A DNA stretch of 64,000 nt from assembly GCA_946965045.2 (NCBI GenBank), contig OX337242.1:2666001-2730000 (forward strand), written 5' to 3'. Shown piece after piece: positions 21,288 to 31,643 of the stretch (positions are counted from its first letter, which is position 1; every line of letters starts with the position of its first letter). The notes beneath the pieces are model-generated. The model searched no databases. It worked only from the letters and a program-made list of their open reading frames with translations, and had not been told where the DNA came from. This stretch comes from Epithemia pelagica. Lineage: Eukaryota > Bacillariophyta > Bacillariophyceae > Surirellales > Surirellaceae. The position numbers and the translations under genes are program-made.

Positions 21288-22226
21288 CTAGTCATCTTCC
21301 ACTTCGATCTGAAACACTTTCGCCTCACCATTTTCAATCTTCATCTGAACCAGATTCACCACTGCTCCAAACACCTTGTGATGCCCATCCAGATCTCCTC
21401 TGTATTTCTCCTTTAAGATATTGTAATGTTTCAGTAAATTGTTGACAGTTTCATGTCTCGCCCTGGCATCAGCCATCATCTTGTCTTGATAGTCATTTCT
21501 TCCAGTAGGTGTGACAAAGTAGCATCCAGAATCGTTGTAACCACCATCAGCAATCACTTTCTCATTCGGTAGTAGCTCTTGAACAAGCCAGTCTCTGGCA
21601 ATCCGTAGGTCTGGCCAAGCGCCACAAGGGAATGCACCATTCCACCACACTATCCAGCCAGTTTTCAGGCAGATTCCCACCTCATACCTCACACCTGCTC
21701 CCTTAAACTTGTGCGAGTACCATTTTGGATCAAAAGGTGACGGTTCCAAAATCCTGAAGTCAGTGCCATCCAAACTAATGAAACAGACCTGTCCAGGTAC
21801 ACAACAATCAAACCTATTGTCCCATACAATCTGTTATAAGAACAACAGCAATGGTCAGATATGAGGAGGACGACTTCATGGCAAATTCATGTAGGGCCAT
21901 GTACTTACATAATTAAGACCACTACACAACAAATTTACAAACACTTTGACCCACTTCCTGTAGGTCTTCCTCGTTGTTTTGGCTATTGAGACCATAACAT
22001 CCTCTGTAGCATAGACTTTCAGAAAAGCCAATGTCCACAACAAATGACGAGGCGATGCACCTTTGGGCAATGAACTGTCCAGTTCATCCCACACATGAAC
22101 ACAGAGCAAAGGAGACATTCCAAAGTAAGAACGAAAAGCACGTGAGAAATCAAGTGAGTGTGAGTGTCTTGCTCTACCAAGCATTGGCAGAGCCAAGTTG
22201 ATGAATATTCGTTGTGTCACCAACAT
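21288..22226 (-). CDS. DDE superfamily transposase (PIF/Harbinger-like)
   Basis: Two exons, 21909-22226 and 21288-21830, phase 0, donor GTAAGT, acceptor CAG; 286 residues. Exon 1 carries the N-terminal helical part (HLLWTLAFLKVYATE, then a KTYRKWVKVF helix). Exon 2 gives LDGTDFRI, WYSHKFKGAGVRYEVGI, CGAWPDLRIARDWL, KVIADGGY, ARHETVNNLL and a C-terminal VVNLVQ helix. The probable catalytic triad is D127 (LDGTD), D180 (WPDL) and E233 (RHETVN). It should cut at the terminal inverted repeats in the nucleus and reinsert the element. The start is the ATG at 22226. The transposase at 55505-56480 has the same motif order but is strongly diverged. Confidence 0.88.
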
Positions 22227-22567
22227 GGTGGGAGAAAACCGCTTTGGAAAATTTGTGTTTGCTCAGTGTGTGTCGCGATGCTGACCACACCTTTACTCTG
22301 ATCTCGGTCTGTCTGTGTGTAGTACTGTCAGTTCATTGGAACAGGTTTTTTGGAATTTCATCACGTTCATTTGATTGGCTGGTCAGTTGAGCAGCGACAC
22401 TAAACTTTGTACTGTTCTACATATAGTGACCAATTCGAATTCGTGTCCGGTCATTGGAACCGGCCTGGAACGGTGCAGAAATCGATTCAAAAATCGTTTT
22501 CATTCAAAAACTGGAATTTCTGAATGGCCCTACCTCGCCAACATCCTATTACTTTCTACATCTTAAG

Positions 22568-22788
22568 CGACCCACATATTGCCCTTATCTTGGGTTAACT
22601 GTGGGTCGCTTGATTATATCATTTGAACGACTAGAAAGTGTCCTGGGTCGGTTTTGAAAAAACGACCTGGCTCGAAAAAATCGACCCAGCTCGTTTTTTT
22701 AAAACCGACCCAGGACACCTTATAAGTGCCCAATTCACTTGGACGAACGACCCACGGTTGACCCAAGGTAAGGGCAATACGTGGGTCG
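22568..22788. repeat. Long foldback (hairpin) sequence between divergent transposon genes
   Basis: Two 41-bp outer arms (22568-22608 and 22748-22788) are inverted copies differing at four positions, all transitions. Each arm itself begins CGACCCAC and ends GTGGGTCG. Inner arms carry GTCCTGGGTCGG and its complement around a centre near 22678, flanked by A and T runs. The spacer between outer and inner arms has the same length on each side but little similarity. It could be a nested MITE or a shared bidirectional regulatory region. Confidence 0.85.
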
Positions 22789-22982
22789 CACTACTTCCAG
22801 AATTGGAGCCAAATTGGGCATGGCCTCCTCGATTGAAAAATGGAGTCCATGATGAAAACCGACCCAGTCCGGATTTTGGTGAACTGTTTTTAGGGTCATA
22901 ATTAGTTTTCGTGCGAACAGACCAGTCTGGTTTTGCACTCCCTCGCGCTTTTGTTTTACGTACTAATAGTACCTATACTCCG

Positions 22983-24058
22983 ATGACCAGGTCTGGCCGC
23001 AACACTTTGGGCGAGGGTGCCCTACTTTCGTGGAATTCAAAGTCAACAGATGCCGAATTCCTTGACAAAATCGTGTCAGAAGGCTTGATTTCGGAGAGCG
23101 CCACACCCAAATCTGTGTGGTTGGAACACGCTGTTTTCCAAAAGTACAAATTGGAATCATTCAGGTCGGCACTCAACAAAGCCAAAAGAAAATACCAAGT
23201 CCACTTGAAGGATCAACATGAGAGAGAGACTGGTCATGGTCATGAGTTGGGTGGTGGTGAGACGGCCCCATCTATGGATGGAAAGGTAAGGAACCCCAAT
23301 GATGGAGATCTCAAACCAGCTCCTTCTTTGTTTGGGTCGTCCAAAGGACAAGGTAAGTGCCAGTGTACACTGTTTGTTTGATTGTTGAGTCACTGTCCTT
23401 ACCTGTTGTGGTTTATTGTCTTTTATGACCAGGTGTTGCTGCCAAGGTTGCTCCTGAGTCTGTTGTCAGTGACGATGCTATGGTGAAGAAAAGGGCGGCA
23501 GGATCCATGGCATTACAGGAGACACTACAGGTACAACTACAACAAAAGAGGAAAAAGACGAATGAAGAAGACAGTGGTAATGACATGATGAGGAATTGGG
23601 AGCCTCCTCATGTCTTGACACAGTGGGTCGACGACAAGAAACAGCGTCATTTGGTGATTTTGGTGGTGTTGCCTACAGGTATTGCACATGAAGACACAAC
23701 AAATTGCTTGATTGAAGTGGATCCGAGCCAGCTACAGGTACATGTGAAGGTAATTTGGCCTGACAACGCAACTCATATCCATTATCTAACCCAACACATG
23801 CCCAGAGAGTGGCATGTCGAGGAGAAAAACCTACGAATGAAACTTGCTTTGGAAGACGCCATGAATCAGATGCGAAAAAGAGAAACAGACTTTGTCAGGT
23901 CAAAGTTTTCTCTTTCTCTTCCTTTCATGGTCCAAAGCAGGTTCGACTACGAATTTATGTACGACACAACAAACGGATTCAGAGCGTTGTTGATTTCCCT
24001 ACATGAGCCTGACGCACAATTTGAAGGCGGCATGAAGCACAAGATGGTGCGTCTGTAA
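22983..24058 (+). CDS. Transposon partner protein, putative DNA-binding accessory
   Basis: Two exons, 22983-23352 and 23433-24058, donor GTAAGT, acceptor CAG, phase 1; 331 residues. The first ATG in frame is at 22983 (MTRSGRNTLG). Residues about 15-80 form a compact helical module with SWNSKSTDAEFL, LISESATPKSVW and FRSALNKAKRKY. A similar pattern occurs in the accessory gene at 52011-52682. A charged, probably disordered linker follows (about 80-185, including QLQQKRKKTNEED). The C-terminal 140 residues look folded, with EVDPSQLQVHVKVIWPDN and HMPREWHVEEKNLRMKL. No catalytic motif is recognised. By analogy with the Myb/SANT-like second protein of PIF/Harbinger elements it may recruit the transposase to DNA; this is inference. 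Confidence 0.75.
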
Positions 24059-24221
24059 ATTAATGTAGTATGATTTGGGGCGGTTGCAAAAACCGGGTGG
24101 TGGTGGGCCTAAATCTTTCTATTAGTTCTCTATTTGTCTATGTTCATAGTTTATGCTATAGTACATCGATTAAGCGTTCTGGTCGTGTTCCGCTTTGTAG
24201 TCAGTCTTTGCCTGGAATGAC

Positions 24222-24250
24222 AGCGAGCTGCTCAGGATTACCCCAGCTCC
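24222..24250. repeat. Right terminal inverted repeat of the 21106 transposon
   Basis: Reverse complement of 21106-21134 with two mismatches; followed immediately by CAG, the second copy of the target duplication. Confidence 0.9.
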
Positions 24251-24253
24251 CAG

Positions 24254-25265
24254 GGGAGAAAATGCTTAAACTCTCGAGGAGTAGACGTGTCGTTTTGGAC
24301 CACTCTCTCTCTAGGAGGACGTGTACCAATAAAACCAGAGTCACCACATGAGAGCCACCGCCGTCACCACACACTGCCTACCAAACCAGGGACGGACGAA
24401 GCCCATAGTCTGTTTCTAGAGAGAGGTACAATTGTTGTGGTTGTGGTTGTCCTATAGTTCTACGACTACTACTATTAGCCTATGTGCTCGTTGGCGGATC
24501 GGTCCGTCCGTGTCGTCCTCCTCTCGCACAGTGGTGCTCGGTAGGTGGGTTGTCGTCGTCGTCGTCGTTTCTTGCATAGAATACGAACGAAACGACACGA
24601 GTTTTTGCTTGGTTGAATAGTTTTGGTTGTACCAGTCGTGTACAGTGGAAGGATGACCGTCGTGTCGCCTCCTCCATGTTCTTTCATGTCATCCGGAACA
24701 ATACTGGCACGGTCCGTTGGTGGATTGGTCGACTGTGTGTGAGATTTGTCGTCGTCGTCGTTTTGGATCGAGTCGGGGGAGTCGTTGGGTGTTTGTTGTC
24801 GTCATTTGCTCTGGTTGTTATTGTAGCACAGCACTGCAGCACCTTTGCATGTTGTTGTCCTCGTTTGGTTGCCTTTCGTCGTAGCCTTGGACAATAATCC
24901 TCTCGCAGACAAACAGGTGTGAGAGTAGTAGTAGTAGCTGGTTGAGAGTTTCCAGGGTTGGTCCTCTTGTTCCGGGCGTTGTCCTTCAGAGTCCGAGTCA
25001 CTGCTGGGTCGGATTGGATATTCGATACGAACGGAGAATACCGATTCGTGTAAGTATACTGTGGACAGCTGTCACCGCACAACAGAGGTACAATGTCTAT
25101 GGGTGTGAGACATGGGGTGGTGCCACGGTACGTGTTGTGGCTCTTGTGTGCGATTGTGGTGTCGGAACAGTTTCGTCTTTTTCCGATTTGGAGCTTGTGT
25201 GTCTTACAGAGGACGACTGCCAACTATATGCTACACCAGGAGGAACAGTAGGAACAAAAGGCAAG
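24254..25265. other. Region without a confident gene
   Basis: Frames of 60-180 codons overlap on both strands and exclude each other. A plus-strand frame remains open from about 24942 into the feature at 25266 but has no ATG, so upstream exons of that gene may lie here. Confidence 0.4.
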
Positions 25266-25550
25266 ATGTACAGGTACCACCAGCCACATGCCTCATGTGG
25301 TACTAGTAGCCACGTGTATCAGTTGAGTGATCACGACTTGATCGGTGTGACGAGTGCAAAAATCATGGACATTGCCTTCTTGTTCGTTATTGGCAACACA
25401 GATTCAAACGAGGCTTTTTTGTGGGCCTACCGCCTGGATGAGAACGGGATCATTGACGAGAGCACCCGGACCGAACTTTTTAACGAAACAATTTTTCCAG
25501 GTAGGTTCCAGTATCTTGCTCGACTGACGGCATATGTTGAGGAAACATGA
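25266..25550 (+). CDS. Hypothetical protein, 3' part of an incompletely resolved gene
   Basis: From the ATG at 25266 the frame gives 94 residues (MYRYHQPHASCG ... LTAYVEET). The same frame is open upstream to 24942 and reads protein-like just before the ATG (CLTEDDCQLYATPGG), so the true start is probably in an earlier exon. A host-type donor GTACGT lies at about 25131. Another frame around 25093-25170 encodes a hydrophobic, signal-peptide-like stretch. I cannot join these with confidence. Function unknown. It could also be a decayed gene fragment. Confidence 0.3.
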   Translation: MYRYHQPHASCGTSSHVYQLSDHDLIGVTSAKIMDIAFLFVIGNTDSNEAFLWAYRLDENGIIDESTRTELFNETIFPGRFQYLARLTAYVEET

Positions 25551-26069
25551 TCCTTGACTCTCTGAAATGAAACAGATGACACACCACCACAATGAATACG
25601 CTGCACGACCAATGGACGATAACGTGCATCCAGACAAGCTTGAGCACACCGAACAAGAGCACGTCCGACAACCGCAACGACTACATGTTTTTTTTTCAAC
25701 AAGAACCACAACTGTCTTTGTTCCTTTCTAATTACTAGGAGTATATGCAAAACAAACGCCACAAAGAACTATTACCTGCGATTGGTCTACCTCTAGAGGA
25801 GTAGGTAGTATTAATACTTCCCGGTGTCGAGTCCTTTCAAGGAGGGACCGCCCGGCGCGGAGGGTAGAATGACGAGGAGGGCAATGGTCGAGGAGGGCGT
25901 TAGCTAGAGCTATCACACTGCAAAAACGAATTGGTAGCCCTAGGAGTACATAAAGATTCCACGAGCTGGTTCAATCTACTCCGAGTAGTAGATAGTATAC
26001 CATGTCTGCCAAGCAATAGAGCATTCATCCTAGATATTCCTACACTGCAATAGGCAATCCTCCTTATCA
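25551..26069. other. Intergenic region with a dispersed repeat
   Basis: No gene seen. It contains the 100-bp repeat at 25800-25899 that recurs inverted at 57235-57334. Confidence 0.5.
25800..25899 (+). repeat. 100-bp dispersed repeat, copy 1
   Basis: Matches the reverse complement of 57235-57334 over 100 bases with a single transition. Homology stops sharply on both sides. The unit is GC-rich in the middle (GGACCGCCCGGCGCGG). It has no open frame of note and no terminal inverted repeat that I can see. Confidence 0.95.
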
Positions 26070-27107
26070 TCAGATCCACCACGAGACGACAAGAAGAGTG
26101 CCGAACAGTGGAAGGCATATTGCCGAGAACCAGGGTCGTGTCGTTGTTGCTGAGGAGTGGTGGGATCGTTGATAGGCCGTCACAACGTCGTGACGATTGC
26201 GTTCGAGCGATCCATATTGGCCGCCATTGTTGGTCAAGTGACAGGTGGCCGTCCCCGACGGTGCCAGCTGGGTATGATAGCCACCGCCTTGCCACAAGCC
26301 ATGACCAATGGCGGCACAGGTCAGACTGGGATTGCCTTGCAAAATTATTTGGACTTGATCCAAGACGGTTCCACAAGCTTGTGGTGCCGTTTGGTCGTTG
26401 CGACAGACATGCATGCGAATGGATTGTTGCTGGCGTTCCAAATCGCGACGACGCCATTCCATTAATACTTGGCCAATGGTTTGCAGCGTCTCGACGCCAT
26501 TCGAGGACTGGTCATTGGGCAGACGAATATTGGGATTGCGCAAGTATTCGCGCAGGGCGGTCCAACAATCGGCAAACTGGTTTTCGGCCAAGCATTCATA
26601 CGTGGTTTCGCCCGTGTCACCCAACGTGAGTCGATCCGGAAAGGTTACCGGGGCTTGCACACCTCGGCCCGGTTGACTAGTCACAAAAAAGTGCGACAAG
26701 AATTGCAATTGGACTTGTCGAATCGTTTCTTGTTCGACAGGCGTTGTCGACGAGGATTCGCCCGATTGCAACCACTCGAGAAAGACTTGCACGCCCTGGG
26801 CCGAGGGGACGGCTTCAATATACTCGTAGGGCCAAATACGGGCAATCACGTCGTGATTGTACGAAAATTCCTGGTCCATTTCGTCGTGATAGGCTTGCAA
26901 ACAGTCCGGCGAAGCCAATTTCCACGGAATTAAAACGTCGCCCGATTGCGGTTGTCCATACAAGACACAGTCGTCCAAATTGTCCAATCCATCAAAGGCA
27001 CAGGCCGGACATTCCAGATCTTGATTGGCCGATGTGGCGGCCTCAACCGAGAAAAGGGCAGATCCCCAAACGAAGATAACGCAATACCAAGAACAAGAAC
27101 GCATCAT
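26070..27107 (-). CDS. Secreted or GPI-anchored protein of unknown function
   Basis: Single exon of 345 residues with a clear hydrophobic N-terminus (MMRSCSWYCVIFVWGSALFS) and likely cleavage after VEA near residue 23. A second hydrophobic run (AICLPLFGTLLVVSWWI) ends exactly at the stop codon with no cytosolic tail. That pairing suggests a GPI-anchor signal or a C-terminal membrane anchor. The lumenal part has scattered Cys (CPAC, DDCVLYG, YECLAENQFADCW, HVCRNDQ, LTCAAIGHGLW, TATCHL), compatible with disulfides. I do not recognise the family. The start is the first of two adjacent ATGs (27107 and 27104). It lies about 590 bp downstream of the peroxiredoxin gene on the same strand. Confidence 0.78.
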   Translation of the reverse strand: MMRSCSWYCVIFVWGSALFSVEAATSANQDLECPACAFDGLDNLDDCVLYGQPQSGDVLIPWKLASPDCLQAYHDEMDQEFSYNHDVIARIWPYEYIEAVPSAQGVQVFLEWLQSGESSSTTPVEQETIRQVQLQFLSHFFVTSQPGRGVQAPVTFPDRLTLGDTGETTYECLAENQFADCWTALREYLRNPNIRLPNDQSSNGVETLQTIGQVLMEWRRRDLERQQQSIRMHVCRNDQTAPQACGTVLDQVQIILQGNPSLTCAAIGHGLWQGGGYHTQLAPSGTATCHLTNNGGQYGSLERNRHDVVTAYQRSHHSSATTTRPWFSAICLPLFGTLLVVSWWI

Positions 27108-27694
27108 GGTAATTCGTAGCTGGCTGTTTGTCGTAGTAGTTGTAGGAGTCTCTTGCTGCTGGTGACGGGTCGGTTTGGGGTTTTCCTCTTTTTGGTTGGG
27201 AGTGTTTTGAGTATGGATTGGGTCTTTTTCTTTGATCGTTGATGGGGCCTTTTCTGCGGGGTCCTGAGAATCCTGCGCGATTCCACCGCGACTGTAAACA
27301 GCTCGTGGTAGCTACCAATAGCTACTCTAGAGTAGTAGCTGGTCCTGCAAGTAGTAGGCTCGAACCATGCCATGGTTTGGTTCAATGGCAAGGTTTGGTT
27401 TTGCCTTTGGTTTGGTTCCATGTTGTGTGTGTTCTGGCTGCTTAAAAGCCCTCATCACAAGGAATCGACGACACGCTCTACAAACTCGTTTCGGTGGGTC
27501 GTCCTTGTTGGGTCCCCCAACACACACATGGCGAGACCACAAACGACACTCGACAAAATAAATAGGTTGCTCCATTCTCACGACTACCTACTAGGTAGAG
27601 AATACGAGGCAAACCCGTGATGGCTGGGTGGGGTACCAAGGAGTACGACGCCTCGCGGCAGTTTCTTGTTGTCTAACAAGTAGTCATTGTATTG
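27108..27694. other. Intergenic region between two minus-strand genes
   Basis: Should hold the promoter of the 27107 gene and the peroxiredoxin 3' UTR. It has the palindromic motif CTACCTACTAGGTAG at about 27583-27597. No gene seen. Confidence 0.5.
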
Positions 27695-30044
27695 CTATAA
27701 AATGATACAACTCCAACCACCACCACTGCTATGACGTTCTTTGCCACCATCCCGTGAGGATGCGGTCGTCGATCGGGTCGTATTGGACGAGGAGATGCAA
27801 GTTTGGGCATGTTCCCCGGGAGGGAGCAAGGCACCCGGTCCTTGATATTTGCGCCGCGACAATTTTTCGGTCTGCACCTTGTCCCAAATGGGACCCGGAT
27901 CGGCTGTGACGCGCAAATAATTCTTGACCCATTCCACATTGGTCGAACTATCATCATCGTCGTCGTCATCATCACTACTACAATCATGTTCATCGTCGTC
28001 GTCTTCTGGTTGTTGTTGTTGTTGTGGGTCATGACCAAGCTGATTTTCTTCGTCATCATCATCGTCGTCTTGGCCATTGCGTATCGGTTCTTGTTCTTCC
28101 TCGTGTTGATTGAATTCTTCACTGTACGTGTCTGGTTCTGGAAGGGTGGAAATGTCCCGTGGTTGGCCGTGTGGTTTTGATTGTGGTGGCTGTTGAAACA
28201 ACAATCGTTCTTGTTGTTCGCGGTGCCGCCGTTCTTGTTGCCGTCGTCGTTGTCTCTTACTCGTGGGTTGTTCCGAAGGGACAGGCACTATGGTATATCC
28301 ATCGCGTCCAAATCGTTCATTGGCTTGGGCATTGGTGAGGGGATAATTGACCAAGACGGCATCGCCCGGTTGCCAATCGACGGGCGTTGCCACTTGATAA
28401 TGGGCCGTCCGGAGGAGGGAATCGCACACGCGCAAAATTTCCATCATGTTGCGTCCCGTGGACGCCGGATACGAAATCATGAGAGCAATCGTCTTGTTGG
28501 GTTTGAGAATGTACAAATTGCGCACCGTCATGGGCAGTCCATTGCGATTGATATTCGTACTATCCAACAAGTTCAAGTGTCGACTGTGCGTGCGATCGGC
28601 ATCGGCAAAGAGAGGAAAGTCGACCCGTCCCCCCGTGGCGACTTCAATGTCGGCCATCCATCGTTGATGGGATTGCACATCGTTGCAGGAAAATCCCAGT
28701 AACCGAATTCCCCGTTTCCGAAATTCGTGGGCATACAAGGCGGCTTGGCCCAATTCGGTGGTACAAACTGGAGTAAAACTAGACACGAAAAAAAGCGTAT
28801 CAGGAACAAGAACGGAACCACAAGTCGTGTGTGAGTGAGAGGAAGGACTCCATCCAACACAAGTATCCGTGTCTACACTCGGTACGAAAGTCAATCGCCA
28901 CAGAAACACAAACACGGACTCCCAACAACCACAACAAGTGATGGCCATTATCACACCAGTCTCCAATAGTTGCGTGCCAACTCCATTCTCTGGGAGTTGA
29001 TAAACGTCCACCCCACACTCGGTACGATTGCACCACACCGGAATTCCAGTATCCGCCACAAACACAGTGCCAGTGGTTGTCGTCACACAAGGGAAACTGG
29101 CGTGCCGCATCCTTCTACGCATTTGGCGGTGGGGCTTTTTCTCCTTGTCCTCTTGCTTGTTTGTCGCGTCAAGTTGATGGTCCGTCTCTCTCCCCAACAC
29201 CAACGAAACCACCAAAACACAACGAGTACCATGCCCATCCATCCATAACAACAACGAATCCTCCACTCCACACACAACAACAGTTTACACACACAAACCA
29301 GCCAACCGTCCATTCACAAAAGACTACAGTACACACAACAACAAGAACATCAACAGACTGCACGTACTCTCCCGGATGCATCAGAATCAATCCCCAGGCT
29401 TCTCCCAAATAGCGATACAATTCAAATTCCGGATTGTCTTGCGTTTCCCCTTTCAAATTGGGAAACTGTCATTGTCGTGTTGGTCGGTGTTTGGTGATTT
29501 GTGGTTGGTGTTTGGTGAGTGAAATTGTAGCCGAGGGAGTGCGCAGGTCGAGTGGAATCGATTATGTCAAACGGGTGCATCCAGAACAACAACACGAAGC
29601 AAAAGAACAACAGGAAGCAAAAGAAGAAGAAAGACGACCAATCCACCAACCAACCCAGAGCATCCAAGAACAAGAATCGTGTGTCACACATGAGGAACCA
29701 AACAAAAAAAAACAAATTCCAGAGAGAATAGGGCCAATCCATCCATCCATATCATGAACCACAAAAACAGAAGCTCGTGAGGAACGATGCATTCCAAATC
29801 ATACGAAACCTAATACTAGAACGGCCCATGGAATAGGCCGTCCACACGGAGCAATGCCTGCACGAGAGCGATACACTCCACCACCGTGATCCTCCAAACC
29901 GCTTGGCATAACAACACTGCGCACACAAACAACGAGACGTACCGTATCGCCCAATCTTAAGGTTCGAACCCGCTGCTCGTTGGGTGGTTCTGCCGCAGCG
30001 GCAGGAGGAGAAGGATTGTGGCTGCCTCGTTTGGTGGTGCTCAT
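27695..30044 (-). CDS. 1-Cys peroxiredoxin (Prx6 type) with long acidic tail and CaaX box
   Basis: Three exons: 29943-30044, 29368-29465 and 27695-28778. Both donors are GTACGT; phases 0 and 2 fit; the protein is 427 residues. Joined exons read LRLGDT + FPNLKGETQ ... MHPGD + FTPVCTTELG, the standard Prx6 layout. The peroxidatic Cys is C72 with T69, and the active-site Arg is near 153 (MTVRNLYIL). The Prx6 C-terminal features TGRN, EILRV and VATPVDWQPGD follow. Where animal Prx6 has the phospholipase motif GDSWG, this has GEAWG, so the lipase Ser is missing. After about residue 237 comes a 190-residue tail, basic then Asp/Gln-rich. It ends C-I-I-L, a CaaX box of the geranylgeranyl type. It should reduce peroxides, possibly on a membrane surface (inference). 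Confidence 0.92.
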
Positions 30045-31394
30045 GATGGTAGATAGTGGTGTTCTCTAGAACGTATCAAATTCCAAATCCGTGGACTGTG
30101 CTCCCAACCACAACAACAAGAACAAGAAGAACGACACCACTCCAAACCAAGACAACCAACAGAACAATCTCTCTTTTTCTCGCGCTCTCTCTCTCTCTAC
30201 AAGGATGAGACTGTTGTGGTTGTTGCAATGGCTGTTGTGCTGCTGTTGTGCGAGGAGAGATCCACGGCAAAGAGCCGTAGCAACAACCACAAAACCCGTC
30301 ACACTCTCAACTCTCCATCCCACGGTTGGTACCCTCGCCATAAGTGGAATCAGTACCGGATGCCTCCGGAGCTGCTTTACTTCCGAGCGCTATGACACGA
30401 ATCCAAATGATGCTAGTTCGTATGGAATATTATTCTCACCCGATGAGGAGGATCTAGGGCAGATAATCCCCATCGGTAAAGATCTTTAATTTTTTCTTAA
30501 CTTTTTTCAGAACGATTCAGACTCTCTCTCGAGAGTAACCTCCAACCCTTTGTTGGAGGAAGCGTTCCAACGTTGAAGTTGACCATGACAATCTCGTTGG
30601 GCGCAGAGTCCCACATGCCACGATGACTGCATAGAGACGGTACGCTTGCTAGGTAGCTACTAGGTAGGCTGGGACTACCCCGAATCTAGCTCTACTAGAA
30701 AGGTAGCTTTTTCGATACTCCTCTCCATTCGAGAGCTCGACCATGGCGTTCCAACTTGTTTGTTTGGTACGCAACAGTTGTAGCTTTCTCTCTTTTTCTC
30801 TTGTCTTTCGATCCGCAAGAGTTTTGTCGTCCAGAAACGTTGGAACAAGTCGTAGGGGGTCTTCTTTCGATCCACAAGAGTTTTCTCGTCCAGAAACGTT
30901 GGAACAAGTCGCGACTCGAAACAGAACAAATGGCAACCTTCCCAGCTAGCTACCGTAGCTATCGTGTTGAGAGAGAGGAACTGTTATCCTCCTACTGGTT
31001 TCGTACTACTCCTAGGAATACTATGTGCTGGAATGGTGGAGCCGTAGAATCATAAGAATAGTACCATGCGGTAGGCCTGCCAAATGGGACCACTCAAAAC
31101 ACACCCAAACGGTGCCACCACCACGCCACGAAAGCGACTCGGTACACCTCTCTAGCTACCTAGTAGGGAGAGTCTCCAAGACAAGCCCCCACAGTCCGTC
31201 GTGGGGTCACATGTTCGCAACAGGAGCGTCGTTCCTCTCATCCATGGCCGCACCGCACGAGTCTTTGCTCGAAAAGAGCTCCACAGAAACCCCAACACTG
31301 GAATGGGAACACGATGGATCCAACACCACAAGAAGGGGGGAACAAAACAGAGCAGGCTCTCTGGAAATGACCAAGCCTCTGCTGCTGCTGCTGC
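30045..31394. other. Intergenic region, possible small ORF, 59-bp duplication
   Basis: A plus-strand frame 30205-30489 starts MRLLWLLQWLLCCCC and runs 94 residues; it resembles a signal peptide followed by an unrecognised tail, but I do not trust it as a gene. Two GTAG-rich palindromic patches lie near 30650-30670 and 31150-31172. The right end is a CTG trinucleotide run into which the Copia element at 31395 inserted. Confidence 0.4.
30804..30911. repeat. 59-bp tandem duplication
   Basis: Two copies of about 49 matching bases (30804-30852 and 30863-30911) sharing TCTTTCGATCC and CGTCCAGAAACGTTGGAAC, offset by 59 bp with two mismatches. Confidence 0.85.
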
Positions 31395-31606
31395 TGTTGA
31401 AATCCAACTGTCGTCTCCGTAAAGCTGGATGGGCTAAAAGGGATGAACTTAAAAGGGGAAAAGAGTATTATAACGTTACATTGACGGCGTCCTTTGACGA
31501 TGTGTTGGTGCGTAATTGGTAGGGTACGTCAGGCGGAAAGTGCCCTTTGATGACGTGTGCGTCCGGGGGATGTCCCCGAAGCACCGGGTGACCCAATATC
31601 TTCACA
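31395..31606 (-). repeat. 3' LTR of the 31395 Copia element
   Basis: 212 bp; on the minus strand it starts TGTGAAGATATTGGG and ends TTTCAACA. It differs from 37642-37853 at three positions, all transitions. Confidence 0.95.
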
Positions 31607-31643
31607 CTCCCTCTCACTTTTCGTCCCTGGTGCTCTTTGCTGA

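Larger units (their letters stand above)
21103..24253. mobile_element. Two-gene DDE (PIF/Harbinger-like) DNA transposon
   Basis: The element spans 21106-24250 (3145 bp), bounded by 29-bp terminal inverted repeats with two mismatches and flanked by a CAG direct repeat (21103-21105 and 24251-24253). A 3-bp target duplication is typical of PIF/Harbinger. Inside are a minus-strand DDE transposase (21288-22226) and a divergent plus-strand partner gene (22983-24058), separated by a strong foldback sequence (22568-22788). Both genes have a single GTAAGT intron and intact frames, so the element looks autonomous and fairly young. Confidence 0.88.

Noticed and set aside
24684-25223. Minus-strand frame of 179 codons
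   Set aside because: Composition is Thr/Pro/Arg-rich and looks like an antisense shadow of low-complexity DNA, and it overlaps a more protein-like plus-strand frame.
29953-29975. GGTTCGAACCC, a perfect tRNA B-box-like sequence
   Set aside because: It lies inside peroxiredoxin exon 1, in frame with the conserved RTLRLGDT, and I could not fold a tRNA cloverleaf around it.
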